In this document: positions 39,816-48,650 of the stretch, one piece after another
How positions within the stretch are numbered: the stretch's first letter is position 1
Layout: every line of letters begins with the position of its first letter
DNA from: Burkholderiales bacterium
Lineage (GTDB): Bacteria > Pseudomonadota > Gammaproteobacteria > Burkholderiales > Burkholderiaceae_C
Assembly: GCA_016000195.1 (NCBI GenBank)
Contig: JAECRO010000011.1
Location: 1-64,000 of the forward strand
DNA: 64,000 nucleotides
Direction of reading: 5' to 3'
The notes under the pieces: generated by a model
What the model was told of the DNA's origin: nothing
Seen by the model: the letters and a program-made list of their open reading frames with translations, nothing else
The model's database searches: none
Translations under genes and position numbers: made by a program

Positions 39816-41315
39816 TCACAAAACGGAAATTGCCAGCGTCCAGGACGTTTTTTGCCAGGCCAGCACTTCTTCCTGCACCAGGTAGGCTGACTGGGGAAAG
39901 GCTTCGGCCCAGCCTGGCCGGCAGGTCAGCCAGAAGCGTCGGCCGGGTTCGGCTTCCCATTTGAGCTGCAGGCCCTTGAGGTCCGGGTCGCGCCGGGCAT
40001 GGCACAAGATGACGGCTAGGCGCAGGCACAGCAACTGCTGGACAAACAGCCGGTCTTCGAAATCAGCCTCCAGCTTGCGCAGCTTGCCACGGTGGCCCAG
40101 CACCAGCAGGCTCAGGCGGTGCATTTCATGCACCGCAAAACCGGGTGCGTCGGCATTGTCCAGAATATAGGCGCCATGCTTGTGGTAGTAGGTGTGCGAA
40201 ATCTGGCTGCCCACTTCATGCAGCTGCGCGGCCCAGGCCAACTGGTGCTGCAGGCTGGCCGATTCAGCCTCGGGCAGGCTGTTGCCGGCCATCACGAACA
40301 GGTGCTGCGCCACCTGGCTAAGCCGCTCGGCCTGCACGCTGTCGGTATTGAAGTTATGAGCCAGGCGCTGCACGCTGGTGGCGCGTAAATCCGTCAGGTC
40401 TTCATCCCGATCCACCAGGTCGTACAGCACGCCGTGGCGCAACGCGCCTTGCGCCGCCTGCATCTCCTCAATGTTCAGCAGATCAAAAATGGCTTTGAGC
40501 ACACTGATACCGCCGCCAATGACGGCCCGGCGGTCTTCCTTGATGCCTTCGAGCTTGAGCCGCTCAGCGCTTTGCGCCTTGATCAGGCGGTCCAGCAGCC
40601 AGTCCAGCCCGGCGCGGGTCACGACATTGGCCGGCCAGCCCGCTGCGGCCAGCACTTCGCCGACCGCGCCTATGGTTCCTGACGAGCCGTAAGCGGCATC
40701 CCAGGTGCCCGAGCGGTAGGTGGTCATGGCTTCATCGAGCACCGCCTTGGCGGCAATCTCGGCCAGCTCGAAAGCACGGGCGTTGAACTGTCCCTCTGGA
40801 AAGTAGCGCATGGACCAGGCCACGCTGCCCACGCGGTAAGACTCCAGCGTGCGGGCCTCCAGTCCCTGGCCCAGGATCATTTCGGTCGAGCGTCCGCCGA
40901 TATCGACCACCAGGCGGCGCTCGTTCGACTGTGGCAGCAAATGCGCCACGCCCTGGTAGATCAGGCGGGCTTCCTCGCGGCCGGCGATGACATCAATCGA
41001 AAAACCGAGGGTTTTGTGGCCGCGCTGAAGGAATTCCTCGCGGTTGAGGGCTTCGCGCAGGGTCTGGGTGGCAACGGCGCGAACCTGCTCTTTTTTGAAT
41101 CCCGCCAGCCGCTCGCCAAAGCGCGCCAGGCAGTCCCAGCCACGCTGCATGGCGTCCAGCGAGAGGTTGCGGTCGGCGTCAAGGCCATTGCCCTGGCGCA
41201 CGGTTTCCTTGAGGTATTCGATCCGGTGGATGCGGCCGTGGTCAAGACGGCCAATTTCAAGGCGAAAGCTGTTGGACCCCAAGTCCACAGCGGCAAGCAG
41301 TGTTCCGTTTTGCAT
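39816..41315 (-). CDS. ppx: exopolyphosphatase
   Basis: The 499-residue Ppx/GppA enzyme releases phosphate from polyphosphate ends. The N-terminal ATPase-like fold has AAVDLGSNSFRLEIGRL (about 8-24), then VVDIGGRSTEMILGQG (about 138). The C-terminal HD-like part contains HYLH-type helices (LHEVGSQISHTYYHKHGAYI). The start at 41315 (MQNGTLLAAVDLG) is preferred over an upstream in-frame codon. It converges with sixA. Confidence 0.94.
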   Translation of the reverse strand: MQNGTLLAAVDLGSNSFRLEIGRLDHGRIHRIEYLKETVRQGNGLDADRNLSLDAMQRGWDCLARFGERLAGFKKEQVRAVATQTLREALNREEFLQRGHKTLGFSIDVIAGREEARLIYQGVAHLLPQSNERRLVVDIGGRSTEMILGQGLEARTLESYRVGSVAWSMRYFPEGQFNARAFELAEIAAKAVLDEAMTTYRSGTWDAAYGSSGTIGAVGEVLAAAGWPANVVTRAGLDWLLDRLIKAQSAERLKLEGIKEDRRAVIGGGISVLKAIFDLLNIEEMQAAQGALRHGVLYDLVDRDEDLTDLRATSVQRLAHNFNTDSVQAERLSQVAQHLFVMAGNSLPEAESASLQHQLAWAAQLHEVGSQISHTYYHKHGAYILDNADAPGFAVHEMHRLSLLVLGHRGKLRKLEADFEDRLFVQQLLCLRLAVILCHARRDPDLKGLQLKWEAEPGRRFWLTCRPGWAEAFPQSAYLVQEEVLAWQKTSWTLAISVL

Positions 41316-41381
41316 GTCTGAGTTTCTGTTTCGGAACCCAGCATAGCATTGGTGCGGAGCATGCATCGGCCGGGCCATGGA

Positions 41382-42530
41382 TCAGCCTATCAGCCGGCCG
41401 TCCAGCGTCATCATGCTTTGCGTCACGTAGGTGCCGCTTCGGTGCTGGGCGTTGAATGCGATGCGAAAACCGCCGATATTGAGGCTGGCGCGCTGTTGAA
41501 AGCCGGCCAGGACGCTCTGGCGCGTCAGTGGGGTGTCGATCTCGTTCAGCACTTCGAAGGTATAGCGGGCCGCAATGAAGCCGGCCAGGCTCAGGGGCGT
41601 GGGTGGTTCGTCGAACAGCCGGGCCAGTGTTTCACGGTACTGCCTCACCACCGGCAGGCTGGCGGTGGTCATGGGCACCGGCTGGGTGGCAATCACGGGC
41701 GTATTGCGCGCCGCCCCCATCTGCATCAGGGTTTGCAGGTTCACATCGGCCAGGGCCACGATATAGCGCAGGCGGGCCTGCTTTTCCAGCCCCTGGGTGA
41801 ACTGGGCCAACTCCGGCGTGCCGCCCACGAACAGCAGCACGCCAGGCGTGCTTGTGGTGAGCTTCAGGCCCAGCTGGCGCACATCCCCGGTGTTCTGGAA
41901 AGACTGCAACTGGAGCTGCATGCTGGCGGCGATGCGTTCGACTTCGACGTGATAGGCCGCATGCTCCCGTGGGCTGGCATAAATGGTGCCCAGCACTTTG
42001 ACGCCCATCACCGACAGGTTCTTGAGCGCATAGGCAATCTGTTCCTGGCGCGCCGCGAAGATCGGAAAGGTCTTGTCATCGACTTCAAGGCTGGAGTTTT
42101 GCAGCCAGGGCGCGGCATGCGCGATGTTCAGGCCGCCCTGGCTCGAAATGGCGGCAATCTGGCTGGCCAGCAGGTCGCCGGCACTGCCTGATATCACCAG
42201 GCAGTTTGCGTTGTCCCTGACTTCATTGAGAGCCGTGCGCACACTGGAGGGCGTGCCATCGGTCTCTACCGCAAGATGCGTGACCTGCCGGCCGCGAATG
42301 CCGCCGCGTGCATTGATGTCTTGCCAGGCGGCGCGTGAGCCGATCAGGAAATCCTTGGACACATCCTGCTGCCCCTCGGAAAAGTCCACCAGCTGCGCCA
42401 CCACCAGGCTGCGCGAGGAAGCCGCTGGCTTGCCGGGCTGCGCCCAGCCAGGAGCGGCAGCGCTTGCCGTCAGCAGGCCGGCACGCTGCAGCCAATGGCG
42501 GCGATTCAGGAGGGAATGGGGTAATGGCAT
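41382..42530 (-). CDS. periplasmic binding protein, branched-chain amino-acid (type 1) fold
   Basis: The 382-residue protein starts with a Tat-like signal (RRHWLQRAGLLTASAAAPGWA; only RR, then hydrophobic stretch). The type 1 periplasmic fold is recognisable (FLIGSRAAWQDINARGGIRG, VISGSAGDLLASQIAAIS). No ABC permease or ATPase lies next to it, so the ligand is unknown and it may be an orphan receptor. It lies inside the phosphate block but I see no phosphate-specific motif. Confidence 0.82.
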   Translation of the reverse strand: MPLPHSLLNRRHWLQRAGLLTASAAAPGWAQPGKPAASSRSLVVAQLVDFSEGQQDVSKDFLIGSRAAWQDINARGGIRGRQVTHLAVETDGTPSSVRTALNEVRDNANCLVISGSAGDLLASQIAAISSQGGLNIAHAAPWLQNSSLEVDDKTFPIFAARQEQIAYALKNLSVMGVKVLGTIYASPREHAAYHVEVERIAASMQLQLQSFQNTGDVRQLGLKLTTSTPGVLLFVGGTPELAQFTQGLEKQARLRYIVALADVNLQTLMQMGAARNTPVIATQPVPMTTASLPVVRQYRETLARLFDEPPTPLSLAGFIAARYTFEVLNEIDTPLTRQSVLAGFQQRASLNIGGFRIAFNAQHRSGTYVTQSMMTLDGRLIG

Positions 42531-42565
42531 GATTATTTTTTCAGGTGGCTGGACCCATGAGCCGG

Positions 42566-42632
42566 GCTGCTATCAAATAAATAGCTGCCCGTGCCCATGC
42601 ATCATGCGCAAGAGGCATAAATGAGCATTAAA
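42566..42632. repeat. dispersed repeat, copy 7
   Basis: GGCTGCTATCAAATAAATAG then CTGCCCGTGCCC, ATGCGCAAGAGGC. It separates the binding-protein gene from the fasciclin gene. Confidence 0.7.
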
Positions 42633-42672
42633 AAGCTTTCGGATGCCTTGTCTGTGATGTGCCGGTCTGCCT

Positions 42673-43155
42673 TCAGCGGCTGGCTGGAGGCAAAAGAACG
42701 CCGTCCACGACATGGACGACACCGTTGCTTGCGGCAATGTCTGGCGTTTGCACCAGCGCGTCTTCCACGGTCACGAAATCGCCGGCCCTGGACAGTGCCA
42801 GGTTGGCGCCATTGAGGGTTTTGCTGTTGCCGTTTTTGATATCGGCCACCATGAGCTTGCCTGAAATGACGTGGTAAGTCAGCACCGCCTTGAGCTTGGC
42901 CGGGTCGCTGGCCAGCGCCTCCATGGTTTTGGCCGGAACCTTGGCAAACGCTTCATTCGTGGGCGCAAATACGGTAAAGGGACCGGTGCCCTGAAGCGTA
43001 TCGGTCAGGCCGGCCTTGACAATCAGGCTGTTCAGGGTCGAGAGCTGGGGACGTGCGGCCACGGTGCCAGCGACTGAAACGGGACTCGGGGCTGACGCGC
43101 AGCCGGCAAGGACTGCAACGGCTGTCAGGACAAACATGAAGTGGCGCTTGAGCAT
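42673..43155 (-). CDS. fasciclin-domain lipoprotein
   Basis: The start at 43155 (MLKRHFMFVLTAVAVLAGC) follows CTCCGGAG and gives 160 residues with a lipobox VLAGC. One FAS1 domain fills the rest: LNSLIVKAGLTDTLQGTGPF, TVFAPTNEAFAKVP, LTYHVISGKL, and VVHVVDGVLLPP near the end. FAS1 lipoproteins are adhesive or surface proteins. It is divergent from pstS across 208 bases with TGTCAC repeats on both sides, hinting at phosphate control. Confidence 0.9.
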   Translation of the reverse strand: MLKRHFMFVLTAVAVLAGCASAPSPVSVAGTVAARPQLSTLNSLIVKAGLTDTLQGTGPFTVFAPTNEAFAKVPAKTMEALASDPAKLKAVLTYHVISGKLMVADIKNGNSKTLNGANLALSRAGDFVTVEDALVQTPDIAASNGVVHVVDGVLLPPASR

Positions 43156-43226
43156 GTGAATTCTCCGGAGGTAACTGGCTAAAGGGGTAAAACAGCGGCA
43201 AGCATAGAAGAACATCATGACCAGTT

Positions 43227-43256
43227 TGTGACAAAAATTAGAATGTTTTGTGACAC
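43227..43256 (-). promoter_or_regulatory. two TGTCACA repeats facing the fasciclin gene
   Basis: On the minus strand TGTCACA occurs twice, 22 bases apart (two helical turns), with an A/T-rich middle. This looks like a PHO box with a missing middle element, oriented to the fasciclin gene. Confidence 0.4.
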
Positions 43257-43293
43257 GGCATGCTGGCAGGGTCAGAATTAAAGGCTGCCGAAT

Positions 43294-43311
43294 TTGTCAT
43301 GCCTTTGTCAC
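43294..43311 (+). promoter_or_regulatory. PHO box of the pst operon
   Basis: TTGTCATGCCTTTGTCAC: two TTGTCA elements exactly 11 bases apart, 53 bases upstream of the pstS ATG. It fits PhoB binding and the operon encodes PhoB and PhoR. Confidence 0.7.
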
Positions 43312-43363
43312 AGAAAACTTCTACAGTTGCGGCATCTTTCTTACCAACCGCAAAGGTGTTCTG

Positions 43364-44407
43364 ATGAATTCAACGCTCAAAGCTTCCCTGACCGTGACCA
43401 TGGGCGCTGCCCTGATGTCGTTTGCCACGTTGTCGGCTGCGCAGGATGTCACAGGCGCCGGTGCCAGTTTCCCCGCACCGCTTTACGCCAAGTGGGCTTC
43501 GGACTACAACAAGGCAACTGGCGTGAAGATCAATTACCAGTCGGTGGGCTCAGGCGCTGGATTGCGTCAGATTGAAGCGAAGACGGTAGATTTTGGTGCG
43601 TCAGATGCGCCGCTGAAGGACGAAGATCTCGCCAAAAAAGGTTTGATGCAGTTTCCTACCGTAATCGGTGGCGTGGTGCCAGTCGTCCATATCAATGGCA
43701 TTGCTTCTGGTCAGCTCAAGCTGAGCGGCCAGGTGCTGGGTGATATCTATCTGGGCAAGATCACCAAGTGGAGCGATCCGGCCATCAAGGCGCTGAACCC
43801 CACGCTGGCTTTGCCTGATGCCGCGATTGCGCCGGTGCGCCGCGCCGATGGTTCGGGCACCAGCTTCATTTTCACGAACTACCTGAGCAAGGTCAACGCC
43901 GAGTGGAAGACCAAGGTGGGCGAGGGTACGGCCGTGAACTGGCCGGTGGGCGCGGGTGGCAAGGGCAATGAAGGTGTGGCTGCCTTTGTGGGCCGATTGC
44001 CTAACTCCATCGGCTATGTTGAATATGCCTATGTCAAGCAAAACAAGATGATCTTTGCCCAGATGAAAAATGCTGCCGGCAACTTTGTGTCACCCGAGGA
44101 TGTGGCTTTCAAGGCTGCCGCTGCAGGTGCTGACTGGTCCAAGAGCTTCTATCAGATGTTGACCGAGCAGCCCGCCAAGGATGCGTGGCCCATCACCGGC
44201 GCAACTTTCATCCTGATGCATAAGGTTCAGGACAAGCCCGCCCAAGCCGCGTCGTCGCTCAAGTTCTTTCAATGGGCTTATAAAAATGGCGATCAGACTG
44301 CTGACGCGCTGGACTATGTGCCGATGCCTGCCAATGTGAAGGCCATCGTCGAAAAATCATGGGGCGAGATCAAGGACGCATCTGGCAAGGCAATCGCGTA
44401 CAAGTAA
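43364..44407 (+). CDS. pstS: periplasmic phosphate-binding protein PstS
   Basis: The 347-residue protein binds phosphate for the Pst importer. The signal peptide (residues 1-25, LSAAQ) is followed by VTGAGASFPAPLYAKWASDY, then INYQSVGSGAGLRQIEAKTV and DFGASDAPL. The phosphate pocket segment RRADGSGTSFIF is intact. The start at 43364 follows CAAAGG; upstream in-frame codons fall before the PHO box. First gene of a seven-gene operon. Confidence 0.96.
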   Translation: MNSTLKASLTVTMGAALMSFATLSAAQDVTGAGASFPAPLYAKWASDYNKATGVKINYQSVGSGAGLRQIEAKTVDFGASDAPLKDEDLAKKGLMQFPTVIGGVVPVVHINGIASGQLKLSGQVLGDIYLGKITKWSDPAIKALNPTLALPDAAIAPVRRADGSGTSFIFTNYLSKVNAEWKTKVGEGTAVNWPVGAGGKGNEGVAAFVGRLPNSIGYVEYAYVKQNKMIFAQMKNAAGNFVSPEDVAFKAAAAGADWSKSFYQMLTEQPAKDAWPITGATFILMHKVQDKPAQAASSLKFFQWAYKNGDQTADALDYVPMPANVKAIVEKSWGEIKDASGKAIAYK

Positions 44408-44460
44408 ATTGACCACCAGCCGGCTTTGCACTTCAGTTTTCAATCACAGGGGTTTATTTC

Positions 44461-45492
44461 GTGTCCTCTACACTTCCGGCGAGCCGGGCCGCTTTTGAGT
44501 TTCCCGAAAAAGCGGCCGGACGTGCCATGACCAATCCTCCCCCCGTTAAACCTGTCAATCGAAGCCCGTTGCCCGACCGGATTTTTGGCTGGGTCGCGCT
44601 GTCTGCGGCGCTGCTGACGCTGGGCCTGCTTTTCGGTATTCTGGTGTCGCTGGTCATCGGTGCCTGGCCCGCAATCAGCAAATATGGCCTGAGCTTTCTG
44701 ACCCGCAGCGTATGGGATCCGGTGCAGAACGAATACGGCGGGCTGGTGATGATTTACGGCACGCTCGCCACGTCCTTCATTGCGCTGCTGATCGCCGTGC
44801 CGGTGAGCTTTGGCATTGCGCTGTTCTTGACCGAGCTGTCGCCGGCCTGGCTCAAGCGCCCACTCGGCACAGCCATTGAGTTGCTGGCCGCCGTGCCATC
44901 CATCGTCTACGGCATGTGGGGCTTGCTGGTGTTTGGCCCCATCCTGGCCACTTATGTACAGCAGCCGCTGCAAAACATGTTCAGCGATGTGCCTTACGTG
45001 GGTGCGCTGTTTTCAGGCCCGCCGGTCGGTATCGGCATCCTGTCGGCCGGCATCATCCTGGCGATCATGATCATCCCGTTCATTGCTTCGGTCATGCGCG
45101 ATGTGTTCGAGGTCACGCCAGTGCTGCTCAAGGAGTCGGCTTACGCCTTGGGGGCCACGACATCGGAAGTGGTTTACAAAGTGGTGCTGCCTTACACCAA
45201 GGCCGGGGTGATGGGCGGCATCATGCTAGGGCTGGGGCGTGCATTGGGTGAAACAATGGCGGTGACTTTTGTTATCGGCAACTTCAACCAGCTCGATTCG
45301 CTGAGCCTGTTCCAGGCTGCCAACAGCATCACGTCGGCATTGGCCAACGAGTTTGCCGAAGCGGGTGAAGGTCTGCACCAGGCGTCGCTGATTTACTTGG
45401 GCTTGGTACTGTTTTTCATCACCTTTGTGGTGCTGTCACTCTCTAAAATTCTGTTGTCGCAACTTCAGAAAAATGAAGGAACCAAGACATGA
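44461..45492 (+). CDS. pstC: phosphate ABC transporter permease PstC
   Basis: The 343-residue inner-membrane permease starts at GTG 44461 after a weak AGGGG site. About six transmembrane segments follow a 40-residue cytoplasmic leader. The family motif [17 protein letters not shown] (about 144) and the EAA loop [20 protein letters not shown] are clear. Overlaps pstA by 4 bases (ATGA). Confidence 0.95.
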   Translation: MSSTLPASRAAFEFPEKAAGRAMTNPPPVKPVNRSPLPDRIFGWVALSAALLTLGLLFGILVSLVIGAWPAISKYGLSFLTRSVWDPVQNEYGGLVMIYGTLATSFIALLIAVPVSFGIALFLTELSPAWLKRPLGTAIELLAAVPSIVYGMWGLLVFGPILATYVQQPLQNMFSDVPYVGALFSGPPVGIGILSAGIILAIMIIPFIASVMRDVFEVTPVLLKESAYALGATTSEVVYKVVLPYTKAGVMGGIMLGLGRALGETMAVTFVIGNFNQLDSLSLFQAANSITSALANEFAEAGEGLHQASLIYLGLVLFFITFVVLSLSKILLSQLQKNEGTKT

Positions 45493-46361
45493 GCGCCGTC
45501 ATGCATACCGCAGCGCAGGCTGCGCGCCTGGCCAAGTTTTCCCAGCGCAAGCGGACCAATCAGATCGCGCTGGTGCTGTCGCTGGTGGCCATGGTCTTCG
45601 GCCTGTTCTGGCTGTTCTGGATTTTGTGGGAAACGGTCAGGCTGGGCATAGGCGGCATCTCGCTGGCGACCTTCACCGAGATGACGCCAGCGCCCAATGA
45701 GCCGGGCGGCATCGCCAACGCCATCTACGGCTCATTTTTGATGGTGCTGTTGTCCACCTTCGTCGGCACGCCGATTGGCATCATGGCGGGCATCTACCTG
45801 GCCGAGTACAACACCAAGGGGCCTTTGGCTTCGCTCACACGGTTTGTCAACGACATCTTGCTGTCGGCGCCCTCCATCGTGATTGGCCTGTTCGTCTATG
45901 CCGTGGTGGTGTCGCGCTTTCATTCGTTTTCAGGCTGGGCGGGCGTGATGGCGCTGGCCCTGATCGTGATTCCGGTGGTGATTCGCACCACTGAAAACAT
46001 GCTGCAACTGATTCCTCCCGGGCTTCGCGAGGCGGCCTATGCACTGGGCGCGCCCAAGTGGAAGGTCATCACCAGCATCACGCTGCGCGCTGCCCGCTCC
46101 GGCGTAGTGACCGGCATCCTGCTGGCCGTGGCACGCATCGCCGGTGAAACCGCGCCCTTGCTGTTCACTGCACTGAGCAACCAGTTCTGGACCTCGAACC
46201 TGAACCAGCCAATGGCCAGCCTGCCGGTGACGATCTTCAAGTTTGCAATGAGTCCCTATGAAAACTGGCAGCAGCTGGCCTGGGCCGGCGTGTTCATCAT
46301 CACGGTGGCGGTGCTGGGTCTGAATATCCTGGCGCGCGTGCTGACGCGCAAACAAGACTGA
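45489..46361 (+). CDS. pstA: phosphate ABC transporter permease PstA
   Basis: The 290-residue permease has about six transmembrane segments and the motifs [19 protein letters not shown] and [19 protein letters not shown]. It pairs with PstC in the Pst channel. The start overlaps the pstC stop by 4 bases. Confidence 0.95.
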   Translation: MSAVMHTAAQAARLAKFSQRKRTNQIALVLSLVAMVFGLFWLFWILWETVRLGIGGISLATFTEMTPAPNEPGGIANAIYGSFLMVLLSTFVGTPIGIMAGIYLAEYNTKGPLASLTRFVNDILLSAPSIVIGLFVYAVVVSRFHSFSGWAGVMALALIVIPVVIRTTENMLQLIPPGLREAAYALGAPKWKVITSITLRAARSGVVTGILLAVARIAGETAPLLFTALSNQFWTSNLNQPMASLPVTIFKFAMSPYENWQQLAWAGVFIITVAVLGLNILARVLTRKQD

Positions 46362-46404
46362 GCGCCCGGCGGATCGCTGCCTGGCTTCCTACTAGACAAG
46401 GTGA

Positions 46405-47187
46405 ATGATGGATACACAGACCGCAACCCGTGAAAAAGCTAAAATTTCAGTCAATAACCTGAATTTTTATTACGGCAAATTTCATGCCCTCAAGAACATC
46501 AATCTTGAAATTCCGGAGCACAAGGTGACGGCTTTCATCGGTCCTTCAGGCTGCGGAAAGTCAACCCTGCTGCGGATTTTCAACCGCATGTACGAGTTGT
46601 ACCCCGAGCAGCGGGCGCAGGGCGAGGTGTTGCTCGATGGCGCCAACCTGCTCACCTCGAAGGAAGACGTTGCACTGCTTCGGGCCAAGGTTGGCATGGT
46701 GTTCCAGAAGCCGACACCGTTTCCGATGTCGATCTACGACAATATCGCTTTTGGCGTCAAGCTGTTTGAAAACCTGAATTCGTCTGACATGGATGAGCGC
46801 GTTGAGTGGGCCTTGCGCAAGGCGGCGCTCTGGACCGAGGTCAAGGACAAGCTCAACCAGAGCGGCTCCAGCCTGTCGGGCGGCCAGCAGCAGCGCCTGT
46901 GCATTGCCCGGGGCATTGCCATCAAGCCGGAAGTGTTGCTGCTTGATGAGCCCTGCTCGGCGCTGGACCCGATTTCCACGGCCAAGATCGAAGAGTTGAT
47001 TGCAGAGTTGAAAAACGACTACACCGTGGTCATCGTGACGCACAACATGCAGCAGGCGGCACGTTGCAGCGACTACACGGCGTACATGTACCTGGGCGAT
47101 CTGGTGGAGTTCGGCGCCACCGAAGAAATATTTTTCAAGCCTAAACGCAAAGAAACCGAAGACTACATCACCGGCCGTTTCGGCTGA
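46405..47187 (+). CDS. pstB: phosphate ABC transporter ATPase PstB
   Basis: The 260-residue ATPase has Walker [13 protein letters not shown] (about 46-57), the Q-loop [15 protein letters not shown] specific for PstB, the signature [17 protein letters not shown] and Walker [13 protein letters not shown]. It drives phosphate import and relays transport status to PhoR through PhoU. The start may also be the second Met at 46408. Confidence 0.97.
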   Translation: MMDTQTATREKAKISVNNLNFYYGKFHALKNINLEIPEHKVTAFIGPSGCGKSTLLRIFNRMYELYPEQRAQGEVLLDGANLLTSKEDVALLRAKVGMVFQKPTPFPMSIYDNIAFGVKLFENLNSSDMDERVEWALRKAALWTEVKDKLNQSGSSLSGGQQQRLCIARGIAIKPEVLLLDEPCSALDPISTAKIEELIAELKNDYTVVIVTHNMQQAARCSDYTAYMYLGDLVEFGATEEIFFKPKRKETEDYITGRFG

Positions 47188-47209
47188 GCAAGAAGCAAGG
47201 AACAACACC

Positions 47210-47911
47210 ATGGCTGACAAACACCTTTCCACCCAGTTCGACAGTGAACTCAACGGGGTATCGTCCCGCGTGATGGAACTCGGCGGACTGGTCGAATCCC
47301 AGTTGCGGCTGGCTATTTATGCGCTGCAGCAGTACAGCGCCGAGAGCGCCAACCAGGTCATCGAAACCGAGCTTCGCGTCAATGGCATGGAGATTGACAT
47401 TGACCGCGAGCTGTCTTCCATCATTGCGCGGCGCCAGCCCACGGCGCGCGATTTGCGCCTGCTGATCGCGATTTCAAAAACCACCGCCAACCTGGAGCGG
47501 GCAGGGGACGAAGCGGCAAAAATTGCCCGCATGGTCAAGTCCATCATCCACAGCGGTGCATCGCGCACACTGCCGTCGTCCGACCTGCGGGTGGCGGCCG
47601 ACCTGGCGTCGGGCCTGCTGCGCAAGGCGCTCGATGCCTTTGCCCGGCTGGACACGGCGGCAGCGGTGTCGATTCTCAAGGAAGACGACCAGATCGACGC
47701 CGAGTTTGACGGTTTTGTGCGCAAGCTGATTACCTACATGATGGAAGATCCGCGCACCATTTCGGCCAGCCTGGACCTGCTGTTTGTCGCCAAGGCCATC
47801 GAGCGCGTGGGCGACCATGCCAAGAACATTGCCGAGTTCATCATCTACATCGTCAAGGGCGCCGATGTCAGGCACAGCCCGATGGAGCAGATCGAATCGG
47901 CCGTCAAGTAA
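47210..47911 (+). CDS. phoU: phosphate signalling protein PhoU
   Basis: The 233-residue all-helical protein has two PhoU repeats (VMELGGLVESQLRLAIYALQ and a second from about 120). Metal-binding E/D-rich turns in GDEAAKIARM and the matching GDHAKNIAEF are present. It represses PhoR kinase activity when phosphate is plentiful. It lies between pstB and phoB. Confidence 0.95.
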   Translation: MADKHLSTQFDSELNGVSSRVMELGGLVESQLRLAIYALQQYSAESANQVIETELRVNGMEIDIDRELSSIIARRQPTARDLRLLIAISKTTANLERAGDEAAKIARMVKSIIHSGASRTLPSSDLRVAADLASGLLRKALDAFARLDTAAAVSILKEDDQIDAEFDGFVRKLITYMMEDPRTISASLDLLFVAKAIERVGDHAKNIAEFIIYIVKGADVRHSPMEQIESAVK

Positions 47912-47927
47912 GCCAAGTAAAGATTTC

Positions 47928-48650
47928 ATGAAACACCTGCCACGTGTACTGATTGTTGAGGACGAACCGGCCATTGCCGAACTGATTCAGGTCAACCTGA
48001 AGCACGGCGGCTTTACTCCGGTGCTGGCTTATGACAGCGTGGCGGCGCAGCGCGAACTGGATGCCGTGCTGCCCGATGTGATTTTGCTGGACTGGATGCT
48101 GCCGGGCCAGAGCGGTCTGAGTCTGGCACGCCACTGGCGCAGGCAGGAGCGCACCCGCAGCATTCCCATCCTGATGTTGACCGCACGCGGCGACGAGCCC
48201 GACAAGGTGGCCGGGCTGGATGCCGGGGCCGATGACTACATCACCAAGCCTTTTTCCACGCAGGAGCTGCTGGCTCGCATCCGGGCCGTGCTGCGCCGCC
48301 GTGCGCCCGAAGCGGTCAGCGACAGTGTCAGCGTGGGCGCGCTGGTGCTCGATGCGGCCACCCATCGCATTTCGTACCGGGGCCAGGATATCAAGCTGGG
48401 TCCGACCGAGTTCAAGCTGCTCAATTACCTGATGAAGCATTCTGAACGGGTTCACAGCCGCAGCAGCCTGCTTGACAAGGTGTGGGGCGACCATGTGTTC
48501 ATTGAAGAGCGCACGGTTGATGTGCATGTCAAGCGCTTGCGCGAAGCCCTGGGGGCTGCCGGCACCATGGTGGAAACCGTTCGTGGCGCCGGCTACCGGC
48601 TGACGGGCGTTGCTGCAAAAATTCCTGCTGCGGCATCTGCGGGGTCATGA
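47928..48650 (+). CDS. phoB: phosphate response regulator PhoB
   Basis: The 240-residue OmpR-type regulator has its receiver acidic pocket in VEDEPAI (about 10-16) and phospho-Asp in VILLDWMLPGQSGL (about 55), with K in DDYITKPFS. The winged helix ends VKRLREALGAAGTMVETVRG. It would bind the PHO boxes at ppk and pstS. The start at 47928 is preferred; the in-frame upstream part lies in phoU. Overlaps phoR by 4 bases. Confidence 0.95.
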   Translation: MKHLPRVLIVEDEPAIAELIQVNLKHGGFTPVLAYDSVAAQRELDAVLPDVILLDWMLPGQSGLSLARHWRRQERTRSIPILMLTARGDEPDKVAGLDAGADDYITKPFSTQELLARIRAVLRRRAPEAVSDSVSVGALVLDAATHRISYRGQDIKLGPTEFKLLNYLMKHSERVHSRSSLLDKVWGDHVFIEERTVDVHVKRLREALGAAGTMVETVRGAGYRLTGVAAKIPAAASAGS

